DNA of 64,000 nucleotides, from the NCBI RefSeq assembly GCF_900089955.1, contig NZ_FLQX01000035.1, forward strand, positions 124,001 to 188,000, written 5' to 3'. Shown here in pieces: positions 43,769-52,408 of this stretch (its first letter is position 1; every line of letters starts with the position of its first letter). This DNA is from Candidatus Accumulibacter aalborgensis (GTDB lineage: Bacteria; Pseudomonadota; Gammaproteobacteria; Burkholderiales; Rhodocyclaceae). The notes below the pieces were generated by a model. The model made no database searches, was not told where the DNA came from, and saw nothing but the letters and a program-made list of their open reading frames with translations. Both the position numbers and the translations under genes were made by a program.

Positions 43769-45514
43769 ATGGACCCTCACTCTTTCGTTTACTCAGCCGT
43801 TCTGCTGCTCGTCGTCGCCTCGATCGCCGTCGCCGTGTTCCGGCATTTCGGCCTCGGTTCGATCCTTGGCCTGCTGGTCACCGGGGTTATCGTCGGACCC
43901 CATACGCCGGGGCCTTTCGTCACCACCGAGGTCGATGGTGTCCGCCACTTCACCGAACTTGGGGTGGTGCTGCTGTTGTTCCTGATTGGTCTGGAGATGA
44001 AGCCGCGCCGCCTGTGGGAGCTGCGGCGGACGCTGTTCGGTCTCGGTTCGCTGCAGATCGTCCTCTCGGCGCTGTTCATCGCCGCCTATTTCAGACTTTT
44101 CCAGCCAAACTGGTCGACTGCACTGCTGATCGGCGCCAGCTTCGCCCTCTCGTCCACCGCCTTCGTGATCCAGATGCTCCAGGATCAGGGTGAAATCGCC
44201 AGCCCGCACGGTCAGACCGCTTTCGCCATCCTGCTGATGCAGGACCTGGCCGTGGTGCCGCTGTTGGCCATGGTGCCCATCCTCGCCGACACCGGCCCCT
44301 TGCCCAAGGAGGTGCCGTTGTGGGAGCAGATTGGCGCGGCCGTCGCGATGGTGGCTCTGGTGGTTGTCGGCGGCCGCTATGTCGTGCCGCGGATTCTGGA
44401 CTATCTGGCCCGCCGGCACAACCGCGAGGCCTTCTTCCTGGTCGCCATGGCGGCGGTATTCATTGCTGCCTGGGCAATGGACCGCGCCAGCATGTCGATG
44501 GCGCTGGGCGCTTTCCTGATGGGCATGATGCTGTCGACCTCGCGCTACAGCCTGCAGGTCGAGGCCGCAATGGAACCTCACAAGGGTCTGCTGATGAGCC
44601 TCTTCTTCGTTGCCGTCGGCATGTCGGTGGACGTCGGCGCAGTCGCCCAGCAGCCATTTCAAGTCGCCCTGACGGTACTCGCGATCATCGTCATCAAGGT
44701 CGTCGTGCTTTACGGACTGTGCCTGTGTTTCGGCACCGGACGCAGCACTGCCTTCCGGGTCGCCTTCCTGCTTTCGCAGGGCGGTGAATTCGGTTTCGTG
44801 GTCTTCGGCGCTGCCAAGGCCCTCGGCGTCATCGATGATCAGGTCTTCGTGATGGCCGTCGCGGTGATCTCGCTGACCATGCTGCTCACGCCGCTGCTGG
44901 CCAAGCTCGGCAACCGGCTGGCGATATGGGCAGCCGAGAAAGCGACCGAAACTCACGAGGACTCGCGCTATCAAGCCCAGAGCGACGAAACCGAAACCCA
45001 GGTGGTGATCGCCGGCTACGGCCGCGTCGGCCATACGGTGGGCACCATCCTCGCCAGCAGCGACATTCCCTACGTCGCCTTCGACACCGATGCAGCCCTC
45101 GTCGCCCGGTGGCGCAGCGAGGGCCATCCGGTGTTCTATGGCGATGTCGCTGACCCGGAACTGCTTGGCAACGCCTCTCTGCACCGCGTCGCCCTGGTGA
45201 TCCTGACCATCGACGACGGCCCTACGGCGATTCGCGCGGCGACGCTGATCCGTTCGCACGTACCGCAAATGACGATCGTCGCCCGCGCTCGCGACCTGGT
45301 CACCTGCGACGCCCTGCACCAGGTCGGCGTCAGCCATGCCTTTCCCGAGACACTGGAGGCCAGCCTGCGCCTGGCAGCGCAAAGCCTCGAAGCGCTGGGC
45401 ATCTCCACGGACCAGACGGACATGCTGCTGCGCGGGATGCGCAGTACGGATTACGCACTGGTGCGCCTGGGCCCCGAGGCTGCGCCCCGCTCGACGACTG
45501 CGCCGGAAGCCTGA
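43769..45514 (+). CDS. Kef-type cation:proton antiporter (CPA2) with RCK/TrkA-N domain
   Basis: The true start is ATG 43769 (MDPHSFVYSAVLLLVVASIA), 581 residues. About twelve membrane segments carry family landmarks such as LGSILGLLVTGVIVGPHTPG, FTELGVVLLLFLIGLEMKPR, TAFAILLMQDLAVVPLLAMV and LLSQGGEFGFVVFGAAKALG. A cytoplasmic RCK N-domain follows from about residue 410, with VVIAGYGRVGHTVGTILASS and FYGDVADPELLGNASL. It probably exports K+ in exchange for H+, as KefB/KefC do under electrophile stress. Glutathione gating cannot be judged. Confidence 0.92.
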   Translation: MDPHSFVYSAVLLLVVASIAVAVFRHFGLGSILGLLVTGVIVGPHTPGPFVTTEVDGVRHFTELGVVLLLFLIGLEMKPRRLWELRRTLFGLGSLQIVLSALFIAAYFRLFQPNWSTALLIGASFALSSTAFVIQMLQDQGEIASPHGQTAFAILLMQDLAVVPLLAMVPILADTGPLPKEVPLWEQIGAAVAMVALVVVGGRYVVPRILDYLARRHNREAFFLVAMAAVFIAAWAMDRASMSMALGAFLMGMMLSTSRYSLQVEAAMEPHKGLLMSLFFVAVGMSVDVGAVAQQPFQVALTVLAIIVIKVVVLYGLCLCFGTGRSTAFRVAFLLSQGGEFGFVVFGAAKALGVIDDQVFVMAVAVISLTMLLTPLLAKLGNRLAIWAAEKATETHEDSRYQAQSDETETQVVIAGYGRVGHTVGTILASSDIPYVAFDTDAALVARWRSEGHPVFYGDVADPELLGNASLHRVALVILTIDDGPTAIRAATLIRSHVPQMTIVARARDLVTCDALHQVGVSHAFPETLEASLRLAAQSLEALGISTDQTDMLLRGMRSTDYALVRLGPEAAPRSTTAPEA

Positions 45515-45675
45515 TGGAGCAGCAGACCGCGCACCGACTGGAAGGCAGAGATACCACCAGTGACCGCACTTGAAGAGGGTTTTGTCCTGACAAAGTGCCC
45601 GGCAACCTCGCCGGGTGACCCGCACGGCTGCCGCCGGTCATCCAGGGAAAACCAACCAAGCCTCGGGCGGCACAA

Positions 45676-48366
45676 TCACTTGCGCTGGCCGTCTTCGGTG
45701 GGCAGTTTGTTCGGGAAAAGCCTCCACAGGAACTTTCGCCCTTCATCGAGCAACACGACCGAAGCGGCGACGGCTATCGCCAGGCCCCAGTCCTGCCATG
45801 TGAGATCAACGGTCTCGAACACTGTTTGCGCCGGGGGCCAATGCACCACCAGGACCTGCAACGCCAACACCGCCGCCATGGCCTGCCAGAGCTTGCCATT
45901 AGCGAAGAAGCTGGCGCTGAAGACGCTGCCGTATTCAGCACGCGCGTTGAAGACGTTAAAGAACTGAAACAGCACAAAGCTCGTGAACGCCAAGGTCAGC
46001 GCGTAGCGCTGGTCGTGCACCGCGAGTCCATGCTGGAACATGAACAGGGTGCCGACCATCATCGTCAAGCCGTACAGCGCGAGCCGCAGAAGGCGCTCGC
46101 CGCCGAGAATCTGCGCCGATTGCGACCGTGGTTTGTCGCGCATGAGCCCGGGACGGCCTGGCTCGACGCCCAGAGTCATGGCCGGCGGCCCATCCATGAT
46201 GATATTGATCCACAGGAGATGGATTGCACTGAAGGGCGCCGGCCAGCCCAGCAGCGTCGCGGCGAGGACGGTGAGGATCGCGCCGATGTTGGTTGATAAC
46301 TGGAAGCGCACGAACTTGACGATGTTGTCGTAGATCACGCGGCCTTCCCTTACCGCACGCACGATGGTAGCGAAGTTATCGTCGGTGAGGACCAGCGTGG
46401 CAGCCTCGCGGGTCACGGCAGTGCCAGTGATCCCCATCGCCACGCCGATATCGGCAGCCTTGAGCGCTGGGGCGTCATTCACTCCGTCGCCGGTCATGGC
46501 AACAACATGCCCGGCGACCTTCAGGGCACGCACGATGCGCACTTTGTGCGTCGGTGAGACGCGAGCGAACACGTTGATGGCATTGACGCGAGAGCTCAGC
46601 GCAGCTTCGTCCAGCGCATCGAGTTCGGCGCCGCTGAGCACTTCACCGGCGAGGCCCAACTCGCGCGCAATGGCGGCTGCCGTCGCCTTGTGGTCACCGG
46701 TGATCATCTTCACCTGTATTCCTGCTTCGTGGCACAGGGCAATTGCCGCTTTTGCCTCTGGCCTTGGCGGGTCCATCAGGCCGGCAAGGCCAAGGAAAGT
46801 CCAGTCTTTGGCCCAAGTCATCAGATCACCCGCCGCGTCGAAATCCTTCGCTGGAATGATCCGCTGCGCCACGGCGAGAACGCGCAAAGCCTGGTTGGCA
46901 AGACCTTCGTTCTCGCACTCGATCAGGCTGCGGGACGCCTCGTCCATGGCCTGCTCGCCATTCGCAGCGAGCCACCGGGAAGCCCGTGCCAGGACCACGT
47001 CCGGGGCGCCCTTGACGAGCATTGCCACCGCGTCGCCGGCAGGGTGAAAGGTGGCCATGAACTTGTGGGCCGAGTCGAACGGGATTTCAGCAATGCGCGG
47101 CTGACGCTCCTGTTCGGCTTCCGGGTCGAGACCGCCCTTCTGGGCCAGGACCCACAGAGCCCCTTCGGTCGGGTCGCCAATCAATCGGGCGTCGCGGACG
47201 CGGGAATCGGTGCATAACACCATCGGCAGCAGGAGCGGGCGCAGGTCCGGCACGGTTGAGGCGGTCAACAGGGCGCCGTCCGCCTGGTAGCCCTCGCCGC
47301 TGACCGAAAAACCTTGCCCGGCAAACCAGCCGGCACGGGCAGTCATCTGGTTCATGGTCAAGGTACCGGTCTTGTCCGAACAGATGACCGTGGTCGAGCC
47401 CAGTGTTTCGACGGCGGATAGCTTCTTCAGAATGGCGCCGTTCTTTGCCATGCGCCACATGCCGATGGCCAGCGTTACCGTAACCACCGTCGGCAAGCCC
47501 TCGGGAATGGCGGCGACCGCCAGGGCAACAGCGGTTATGGCTGCCTCGGTCCACGGCAGGCCACGAGCGGAATCGACCACGAAAATCAGCGTGACGACAA
47601 GCACGGCGATGCCGGCCAGTTTCTTGCCCAGCGTATTCAGTTGGCGTTGCAACGGGGTTGCCCCTTCCGCCGCGCTGGCGATCATTCCCGCCAGCTTGCC
47701 CATCTCGGTGCACATGCCGGTCTCGGTGATCAACAATTCGGCACGACCACGGGTAATCACCGTATTCATGAAGAGCAGATTGAGGCGGTCGCCCAGAGGC
47801 AGGTTCTCGGCGTCAAGTTCCGCCGTGCTCTTGCCGGCGGCGTGCGATTCGCCAGTGAGCGCGGCTTCCTCCACCTCCAGGTTGTGGGCGGCCAGCAGCC
47901 GCCCGTCGGCCGGCACCAGGTCGCCGGCTTCCAGCAAGACGATGTCGCCCGGCACCAGTTGACCCGCGTCGACGTCCGACACCTGGCCGTCGCGCCGCAC
48001 CCGGGCACGCGCCGCGAGCATCTCCTTGAGTGCCTCCAGGGTACGTTCCGCCCGATGTTCCTGCCAGAACCCGAGGCCGGCGTTGAGCAGCACCACGATC
48101 AGAATCACCGCCGTATCCTTGATATCGCCGATCGCCCAGGCCAGTACCGCCGCGAACAACAGCACGATCACCAGAAAATTCTTGAACTGGTCCAGAAACT
48201 TGAGCCAGACAAGCCGTGGGACGGCTTCGACCAGCTTGTTCTCACCGTGCTCGGCGAGGCGTTCGGCCACCGTGGTCGTGCTCAAGCCTTCGGCTGGAAT
48301 AACAGCCAGCGCGCGCGCCGCGGCGGACGTTGAAAGAGCGTGCCAGGGGCGGTGTTCAATGTCCAT
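45676..48366 (-). CDS. P-type Ca2+-transporting ATPase (SERCA-like, P-IIA)
   Basis: The 896-residue product (ATG 48366) has all P-type landmarks: actuator TGES (LTGESHAAGKS), the membrane segment 4 motif AAIPEGLPTVVTVTLAIG, the phosphorylated Asp331 in CSDKTGTLTMNQ, the hinge MTGDGVNDAPALKAADIGVA and segment 6 LLWINIIMDGPPAMTLGVEP. PEGLP plus the N-x(3)-D pattern in segment 6 favour Ca2+ transport out of the cytoplasm. It overlaps the upstream exchanger gene by 11 bases, so both form one calcium-handling operon. Confidence 0.93.
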   Translation of the reverse strand: MDIEHRPWHALSTSAAARALAVIPAEGLSTTTVAERLAEHGENKLVEAVPRLVWLKFLDQFKNFLVIVLLFAAVLAWAIGDIKDTAVILIVVLLNAGLGFWQEHRAERTLEALKEMLAARARVRRDGQVSDVDAGQLVPGDIVLLEAGDLVPADGRLLAAHNLEVEEAALTGESHAAGKSTAELDAENLPLGDRLNLLFMNTVITRGRAELLITETGMCTEMGKLAGMIASAAEGATPLQRQLNTLGKKLAGIAVLVVTLIFVVDSARGLPWTEAAITAVALAVAAIPEGLPTVVTVTLAIGMWRMAKNGAILKKLSAVETLGSTTVICSDKTGTLTMNQMTARAGWFAGQGFSVSGEGYQADGALLTASTVPDLRPLLLPMVLCTDSRVRDARLIGDPTEGALWVLAQKGGLDPEAEQERQPRIAEIPFDSAHKFMATFHPAGDAVAMLVKGAPDVVLARASRWLAANGEQAMDEASRSLIECENEGLANQALRVLAVAQRIIPAKDFDAAGDLMTWAKDWTFLGLAGLMDPPRPEAKAAIALCHEAGIQVKMITGDHKATAAAIARELGLAGEVLSGAELDALDEAALSSRVNAINVFARVSPTHKVRIVRALKVAGHVVAMTGDGVNDAPALKAADIGVAMGITGTAVTREAATLVLTDDNFATIVRAVREGRVIYDNIVKFVRFQLSTNIGAILTVLAATLLGWPAPFSAIHLLWINIIMDGPPAMTLGVEPGRPGLMRDKPRSQSAQILGGERLLRLALYGLTMMVGTLFMFQHGLAVHDQRYALTLAFTSFVLFQFFNVFNARAEYGSVFSASFFANGKLWQAMAAVLALQVLVVHWPPAQTVFETVDLTWQDWGLAIAVAASVVLLDEGRKFLWRLFPNKLPTEDGQRK

Positions 48367-49360
48367 GGGCAAAGATGATCCAGGTGTTTATGACATAGAG
48401 GGCGAACAGGCCGAGGCTGATCCAGGTCATTCCCAACAGCATTCGGCCGCGCGGACGGAAGATCAGCCCGACGATGACCAGCGCGCACATCATCACAGCG
48501 GTCAGCGCGGTGAGTGCATGCGATTCGCTGACCGAGGCCAGCAAGGGGCCGTGGACAAAGGCGATGTCGTCGATGGCGAGAATCAAAACGTTGAACAGGT
48601 TGCTGCCGAGCAGGTTGGCAATGGCCATATCAATTGCGCCAAGGCGTAGTGCCGACAGCGTGACGGCCGCTTCCGGAGCCGACGTGATGGCGGCCACCAG
48701 CAAAGTGCCGACGAAGCTCTGGCCCCAACCCATGAGCTCGGCAATATCTTTGGCAACGAAGGGCAGCCACGAGCCGGCAGCAACAATGAAGATTGCCGCC
48801 ACGGCGTAGCCGATGATCGCCCCGCGCAAGGTGACGCTGGCGTATTTTTGAGCCTGCTCTGCCACGAAATCGGCAACAGTACGCTGCTCGTACTGATAGA
48901 CGACACGCATTGATACCAGATAGATGGCGACCATGAACGGCGAGTAGGCGCCAACATGGGCCAGCGCCGGACTGAATCCGCTGCGCTCCAGCAGCACGCT
49001 GAAGCCGGCGAAGGCCAGTAGCAGCGCGCCGAGCGCGGCGGACAGGATATGCCCCTGGGCGGCGCGGGTATAGAGCGTCTCGCGCCGGTAGAGAGCGTCG
49101 AGCAGTACCAGTATCAGGAGATTGAAGACGGCACTGCCAAGCACGTCACCCACGGCGATGTCGGGTGCGCTGGCCACCGTCACTGCGGAGAGCCCGGTCA
49201 CCAGTTCCGGCAGCGACGTGGCGGTGGCCAGCAGGATCAGCCCGACCCAGGAGGCCGACAGGCCGGTCTTCTCGGCGATGATCTCGCCGTTCCTGGACAG
49301 GTGCCAGCCAGCGACGCCGATTAACGCAAGGCACAGGACGAGTTTTAGCCAAGAAGTCAT
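48356..49360 (-). CDS. CaCA-family calcium/cation exchanger
   Basis: The 334-residue membrane protein has the two inverted alpha-repeats of the family: LLATATSLPELVTGLSAVTV with DVLGSAVFNLLILVLLDAL, and LLVAAITSAPEAAVTLSALR with NLLGSNLFNVLILAIDDIAF. These carry the ion-coordinating Glu (PE). It exchanges Ca2+ for Na+ or H+ across the inner membrane. AGGAG lies upstream of ATG 49360. Pairing with a Ca2+ ATPase gives a low-affinity, high-capacity and a high-affinity exporter together. Confidence 0.92.
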   Translation of the reverse strand: MTSWLKLVLCLALIGVAGWHLSRNGEIIAEKTGLSASWVGLILLATATSLPELVTGLSAVTVASAPDIAVGDVLGSAVFNLLILVLLDALYRRETLYTRAAQGHILSAALGALLLAFAGFSVLLERSGFSPALAHVGAYSPFMVAIYLVSMRVVYQYEQRTVADFVAEQAQKYASVTLRGAIIGYAVAAIFIVAAGSWLPFVAKDIAELMGWGQSFVGTLLVAAITSAPEAAVTLSALRLGAIDMAIANLLGSNLFNVLILAIDDIAFVHGPLLASVSESHALTALTAVMMCALVIVGLIFRPRGRMLLGMTWISLGLFALYVINTWIIFAHGH

Positions 49361-49469
49361 GCCTTCTTGCTCCTGAACATGATGAGTAGAGGAATATAGG
49401 GTCTGAACGGGCCAAGACTCATTGTGACACGAACATCTGTTCTACCCCACGAGAGAGCGGACGAAAGCG

Positions 49470-49610
49470 ATGCGGAGCAGAAGGAAGGCGCGAAAGCGCG
49501 TTAATATTCGCCGCTTCGCCCTTTTCGACACCGTCCAGGACCCCATGCTGCGCGCGATCATCGACCCGGACGCCGCACCGCTGCGGCCAGCCTGGGCGCG
49601 GGGGCTGTAA
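49470..49610 (+). CDS. Small open frame upstream of the sirtuin gene
   Basis: ATG 49470 opens a 46-residue frame (MRSRRKARKRVNIRRFALFD, then TVQDPMLRAIIDPDAAPLRP and AWARGL) that ends with TAA directly before the TTG start of the sirtuin and in the same frame. The start is very basic and the end proline-rich. I do not recognise it. It could be a leader peptide, a real micro-protein or chance. Confidence 0.3.
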   Translation: MRSRRKARKRVNIRRFALFDTVQDPMLRAIIDPDAAPLRPAWARGL

Positions 49611-50414
49611 TTGACCGCCGACTACCCGCGCTGCGCGGAACTGATCCGCGCGGCTGATGGCCTGCTGATCACCGCCGGCGCCGGCATCGGAGTGGATTCC
49701 GGCCTGCCTGATTTTCGTGGTCCGCAGGGTTTCTGGCGCGCTTACCCGGCACTTGGCCGAGCGCGCATCGCTTTCGAACAGATCGCCAATCCCGCCGCTT
49801 TCGCGTCCAGGCCCCGCCTCGCCTGGGGCTTCTACGGGCATCGGCTGAATCTTTACCGCCACACCGTTCCACACGAAGGCTTTGCCATCCTGCGCCGGAT
49901 CGGCGAGAGTCTACCGAACGGCGCCTTCGTGTTCACCAGCAACGTCGACGGCCAGTTTCGAAAAGCCGGCTTCGACGAAAAGCGCATCAGTGAATGCCAC
50001 CGCTCGATCCATCACCTGCAGTGCCTCGATGGCTGCCACAGCGGCATCTGGCCAGCCGACGATTTCCAGCCACAGTTGGACGACGAACACTGCCTGCTGA
50101 CCTCGGGATTCCCGCTCTGCCAGTCGCTCGCCCGCCCGAATATCCTGATGTTCGGCGACTGGGGATGGCTCAGCGAACGCAGCGATGCCCAGGATGTCCG
50201 CCTGCAAGCCTGGCTGCGAGACGTGGAAACCCTGCTGGTGATCGAAGTCGGAGCGGGAACGAACATTCCGACGGTCCGTCTGATGGGCGAGCGCGTACAA
50301 GGGCAAGTGATCCGCATCAACCCGACAGAGCCGCAACTGACATCCGGCAAGGGCGTGTCAATCGCCGCCGGCGGTCTGGCCGCCCTACAAGCCATCGCCG
50401 CGGCGCTGCTGTAG
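49611..50414 (+). CDS. Sir2-family NAD-dependent protein deacylase
   Basis: The 267-residue product begins at TTG 49611, because an in-frame TAA sits immediately upstream and no Met follows before the core. NAD-binding motifs are ITAGAGIGVDSGLPDFRGPQ and VFTSNVDGQF, the catalytic His is in ECHRSIHHLQC, and IEVGAGTNIPTVRLM binds the cofactor later. Cys pairs CLDGC and HCLLTSGFPLC might form the zinc site, though spacing is not the classic CxxC. It probably removes acyl groups from lysines. Confidence 0.85.
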   Translation: MTADYPRCAELIRAADGLLITAGAGIGVDSGLPDFRGPQGFWRAYPALGRARIAFEQIANPAAFASRPRLAWGFYGHRLNLYRHTVPHEGFAILRRIGESLPNGAFVFTSNVDGQFRKAGFDEKRISECHRSIHHLQCLDGCHSGIWPADDFQPQLDDEHCLLTSGFPLCQSLARPNILMFGDWGWLSERSDAQDVRLQAWLRDVETLLVIEVGAGTNIPTVRLMGERVQGQVIRINPTEPQLTSGKGVSIAAGGLAALQAIAAALL

Positions 50415-50487
50415 AGCCGCTGGTGTACCGCTAGTGTACAATTCGCGCCCGGATCATCAACGCCAACCGAATGGAGGAGAAGGACAG

Positions 50488-51063
50488 ATGTCAGATCACG
50501 GTTTCCACGTGCATGGCCCGCACGATCACGAAGTCGAGCACGTCGCCCAGCATGGCGGTGACACCTTCACGTCACGCGTCGCCGTCTTGACCGCCGTGTT
50601 GTCCACCGTCGGCGCCATTTTTGGCTACCTCGGCGGCCACTCGCAGAATGCCGCCCTGCTTTACAAGAACGAGGCGGCGATCCAGAAGACTTCCGCCTCG
50701 AATCAGTGGAACTATTATCAGGCGAAGAGCAACAAGCAGAACCTCGCCGAGTTGTCTATCGTCCTGACCACCGGCGAGGCGAGGGAGAAGTACGTCCAGG
50801 CCGTCGAGCGCTACAAGAAGGAGAAGGAGGAGATCAAGGTCGAGGCCGACAAGCTCGAAGCCGTCGCCAAGGAGGCGGACCACAAGAGCGATCTCGAAAT
50901 GCATGTGCATGAGCGCTGGGCACTGGCCACGACGCTGCTCCAGATCGCCATCGCCATGGCCGCGATCACACTGTTGACGCGCAAGCGCTGGATGCTGTTC
51001 GGCGTCTGTGGCGCGACCGGTCTCGGCGTGCTGGTCGGTGCGATGGGCTATCTGCACCTCTGA
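50488..51063 (+). CDS. DUF4337-like membrane protein
   Basis: The 191-residue product starts at ATG 50488 after GGAGGAGAAGG. A His-rich N-terminus (MSDHGFHVHGPHDHEVEHV) leads to a first membrane helix (RVAVLTAVLSTVGAIFGYLG). The region SASNQWNYYQAKSNKQNLAE and a charged coiled coil (residues about 110-150) come next, then two C-terminal membrane helices. This is the DUF4337 layout; function is unknown. The His cluster could bind metal. Confidence 0.85.
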   Translation: MSDHGFHVHGPHDHEVEHVAQHGGDTFTSRVAVLTAVLSTVGAIFGYLGGHSQNAALLYKNEAAIQKTSASNQWNYYQAKSNKQNLAELSIVLTTGEAREKYVQAVERYKKEKEEIKVEADKLEAVAKEADHKSDLEMHVHERWALATTLLQIAIAMAAITLLTRKRWMLFGVCGATGLGVLVGAMGYLHL

Positions 51064-51192
51064 TTGGCGGTTACTGTCACGTATCACTACCGCGAATACT
51101 GCAACAACCCCGCGCTTTGCGCTTCACTGGAGGAAAAAGGGCTCGTCATCAGCGAAGGCAAGGAAGTCGCCCGCAGCTTGCCCGGCCACTGA
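51064..51192 (+). CDS. Short open frame after the DUF4337 gene
   Basis: A TTG directly following the DUF4337 stop opens 42 residues ending NNPALCASLEEKGLVISEGK and EVARSLPGH. The composition looks protein-like (balanced charges, amphipathic), as if it were the tail of a former gene, but I do not recognise a family and there is no separate ribosome site. Confidence 0.25.
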   Translation: MAVTVTYHYREYCNNPALCASLEEKGLVISEGKEVARSLPGH

Positions 51193-51227
51193 TCGCGCTG
51201 GCAGCGGTCGGCCCGCCCGCCGCGGGC

Positions 51228-52133
51228 TCAGATCCTGCTCAGTAGTTCGGTCTTCTTGGCAGAAAACTCTTCGCCGCTGAGAATCCCCTTGGCGTGCAGG
51301 TCGGCCAGTCGCTCGATGAGCGCGAAGAGGTCGCTCCCGCTGCCGGGCGGAGGCGCGCCGCGAGCGTCCGAAGGCAGCGGTGCCGAGGCCGCTACAGCGG
51401 TGGATACGGTGATTGGGATGGGCGCCGCAGCCTGGAGCATGCCGTCCACCGCAACGACCGGCAGGCTGGCCACGGCCACCAGGCCGTGCTGGCTGGAAAA
51501 CGTCAGCGACCCGCCAGCGCCTTGCTGCTGCGAGAAACCACCGATCTGATGATCGAGCGTGTCGTAGATCGTCACCTGGCCACCGACTTCGATCGCCAGC
51601 CGGCGGGCCTGGGCAAAATAGGCGTAGCGCACGCCGTTCTGCGCGCCGGTGCTGGTCGGCCAGCGCAAATCCGCGCCCCACCACTCACCGGAATCACCGG
51701 CAGCGTGCGGCACGAACAGACTGACCGGACCGACCGGCCCCGCGCCATCCTGTAGCTGGTGGGCACCGCTATAGCTGCTGGTGAGTTGGCCGCTGTCGCG
51801 GCCCTGCTGTTGACCGCCGCCGCTACCCTGGCTCTGCGATTGAAAGCTACCCCCGCGAAGGAGGTCCGGCTCGCTGGTCAGCAGCGCGGCGAGGTCATGG
51901 CAGAGCCCGTCGACGCGGCCTTTCAGCGAGTGGTTGAACATATCGGACAGCATGGTCATGCCACCGCGCATCCATTGGCCGGAACCGCCGAATTCCGGGT
52001 GGTTGAACTGCGCCATGCTGCCCTGAGCGTGGATCACGGCCTCGAGCATGTGCAAGACGGCGGCCGAAGTGAAGCCATGCCGCTGAGCCAGGTCGTTGAT
52101 CGCCTGCTGGCCGGCGGAGGAAAGAGGTCGCAT
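51228..52133 (-). CDS. SHOCT-domain protein
   Basis: From ATG 52133 the product is 301 residues. The N-terminal third is helical (LSSAGQQAINDLAQRHGFTS and AVLHMLEAVIHAQGSMAQF). A Gln/Gly/Ser-rich linker follows, then a beta-rich domain (WWGADLRWPTSTGAQNGVRY). The last 35 residues form a SHOCT domain (LFALIERLADLHAKGILSGE with EFSAKKTELLSRI). SHOCT domains are short C-terminal oligomerisation-type modules. The combination is seen in betaproteobacterial hypothetical proteins; no function is known to me. Confidence 0.8.
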   Translation of the reverse strand: MRPLSSAGQQAINDLAQRHGFTSAAVLHMLEAVIHAQGSMAQFNHPEFGGSGQWMRGGMTMLSDMFNHSLKGRVDGLCHDLAALLTSEPDLLRGGSFQSQSQGSGGGQQQGRDSGQLTSSYSGAHQLQDGAGPVGPVSLFVPHAAGDSGEWWGADLRWPTSTGAQNGVRYAYFAQARRLAIEVGGQVTIYDTLDHQIGGFSQQQGAGGSLTFSSQHGLVAVASLPVVAVDGMLQAAAPIPITVSTAVAASAPLPSDARGAPPPGSGSDLFALIERLADLHAKGILSGEEFSAKKTELLSRI

Positions 52134-52259
52134 CGAGGCGGTTCCAAATGGAGGCAAGAGAGTTGAACTCTAGCGTGAACCACCGATCCTGTCCGCCTGA
52201 TTCTGCGGCACCTGGACGCAATCCTTGCCGGCCATCGCGTTTGCACGCTGCTTCCCGAC

Positions 52260-52276
52260 TGTCGGAATTTTTTACA
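52260..52276. promoter_or_regulatory. TGTCGGAATTTTTTACA element in the SHOCT-coaBC interval
   Basis: This 17-base string with TGT...ACA ends lies in the interval between the divergent SHOCT gene and coaBC. It resembles an element I recall upstream of PEP-CTERM genes in environmental betaproteobacteria, but neither neighbour encodes a PEP-CTERM protein. Its role is uncertain. Confidence 0.3.
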
Positions 52277-52408
52277 GGGACCATTTTCTGAGCAAACAGG
52301 GCCAACCGGCAGAGCAGCGGGTCAGGCAGTAGAGTCGACAGGTTCAATCTCAAGTAGAATGTGCCGCCACGCCTCCTCACCTGACTGAAGAATAGTACGC
52401 ATGACACC

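Noticed and set aside
45598-45615. CCCGGC/GCCGGG hairpin between the antiporter and ATPase genes as a terminator
   Set aside because: The six-base stem is not followed by a T run; it is too weak to call.
43793-45625. 610-codon reverse frame opposite the Kef-type antiporter
   Set aside because: It is His/Gln/Gly/Arg-rich and features no domain, while the forward strand encodes twelve membrane helices and an RCK domain.
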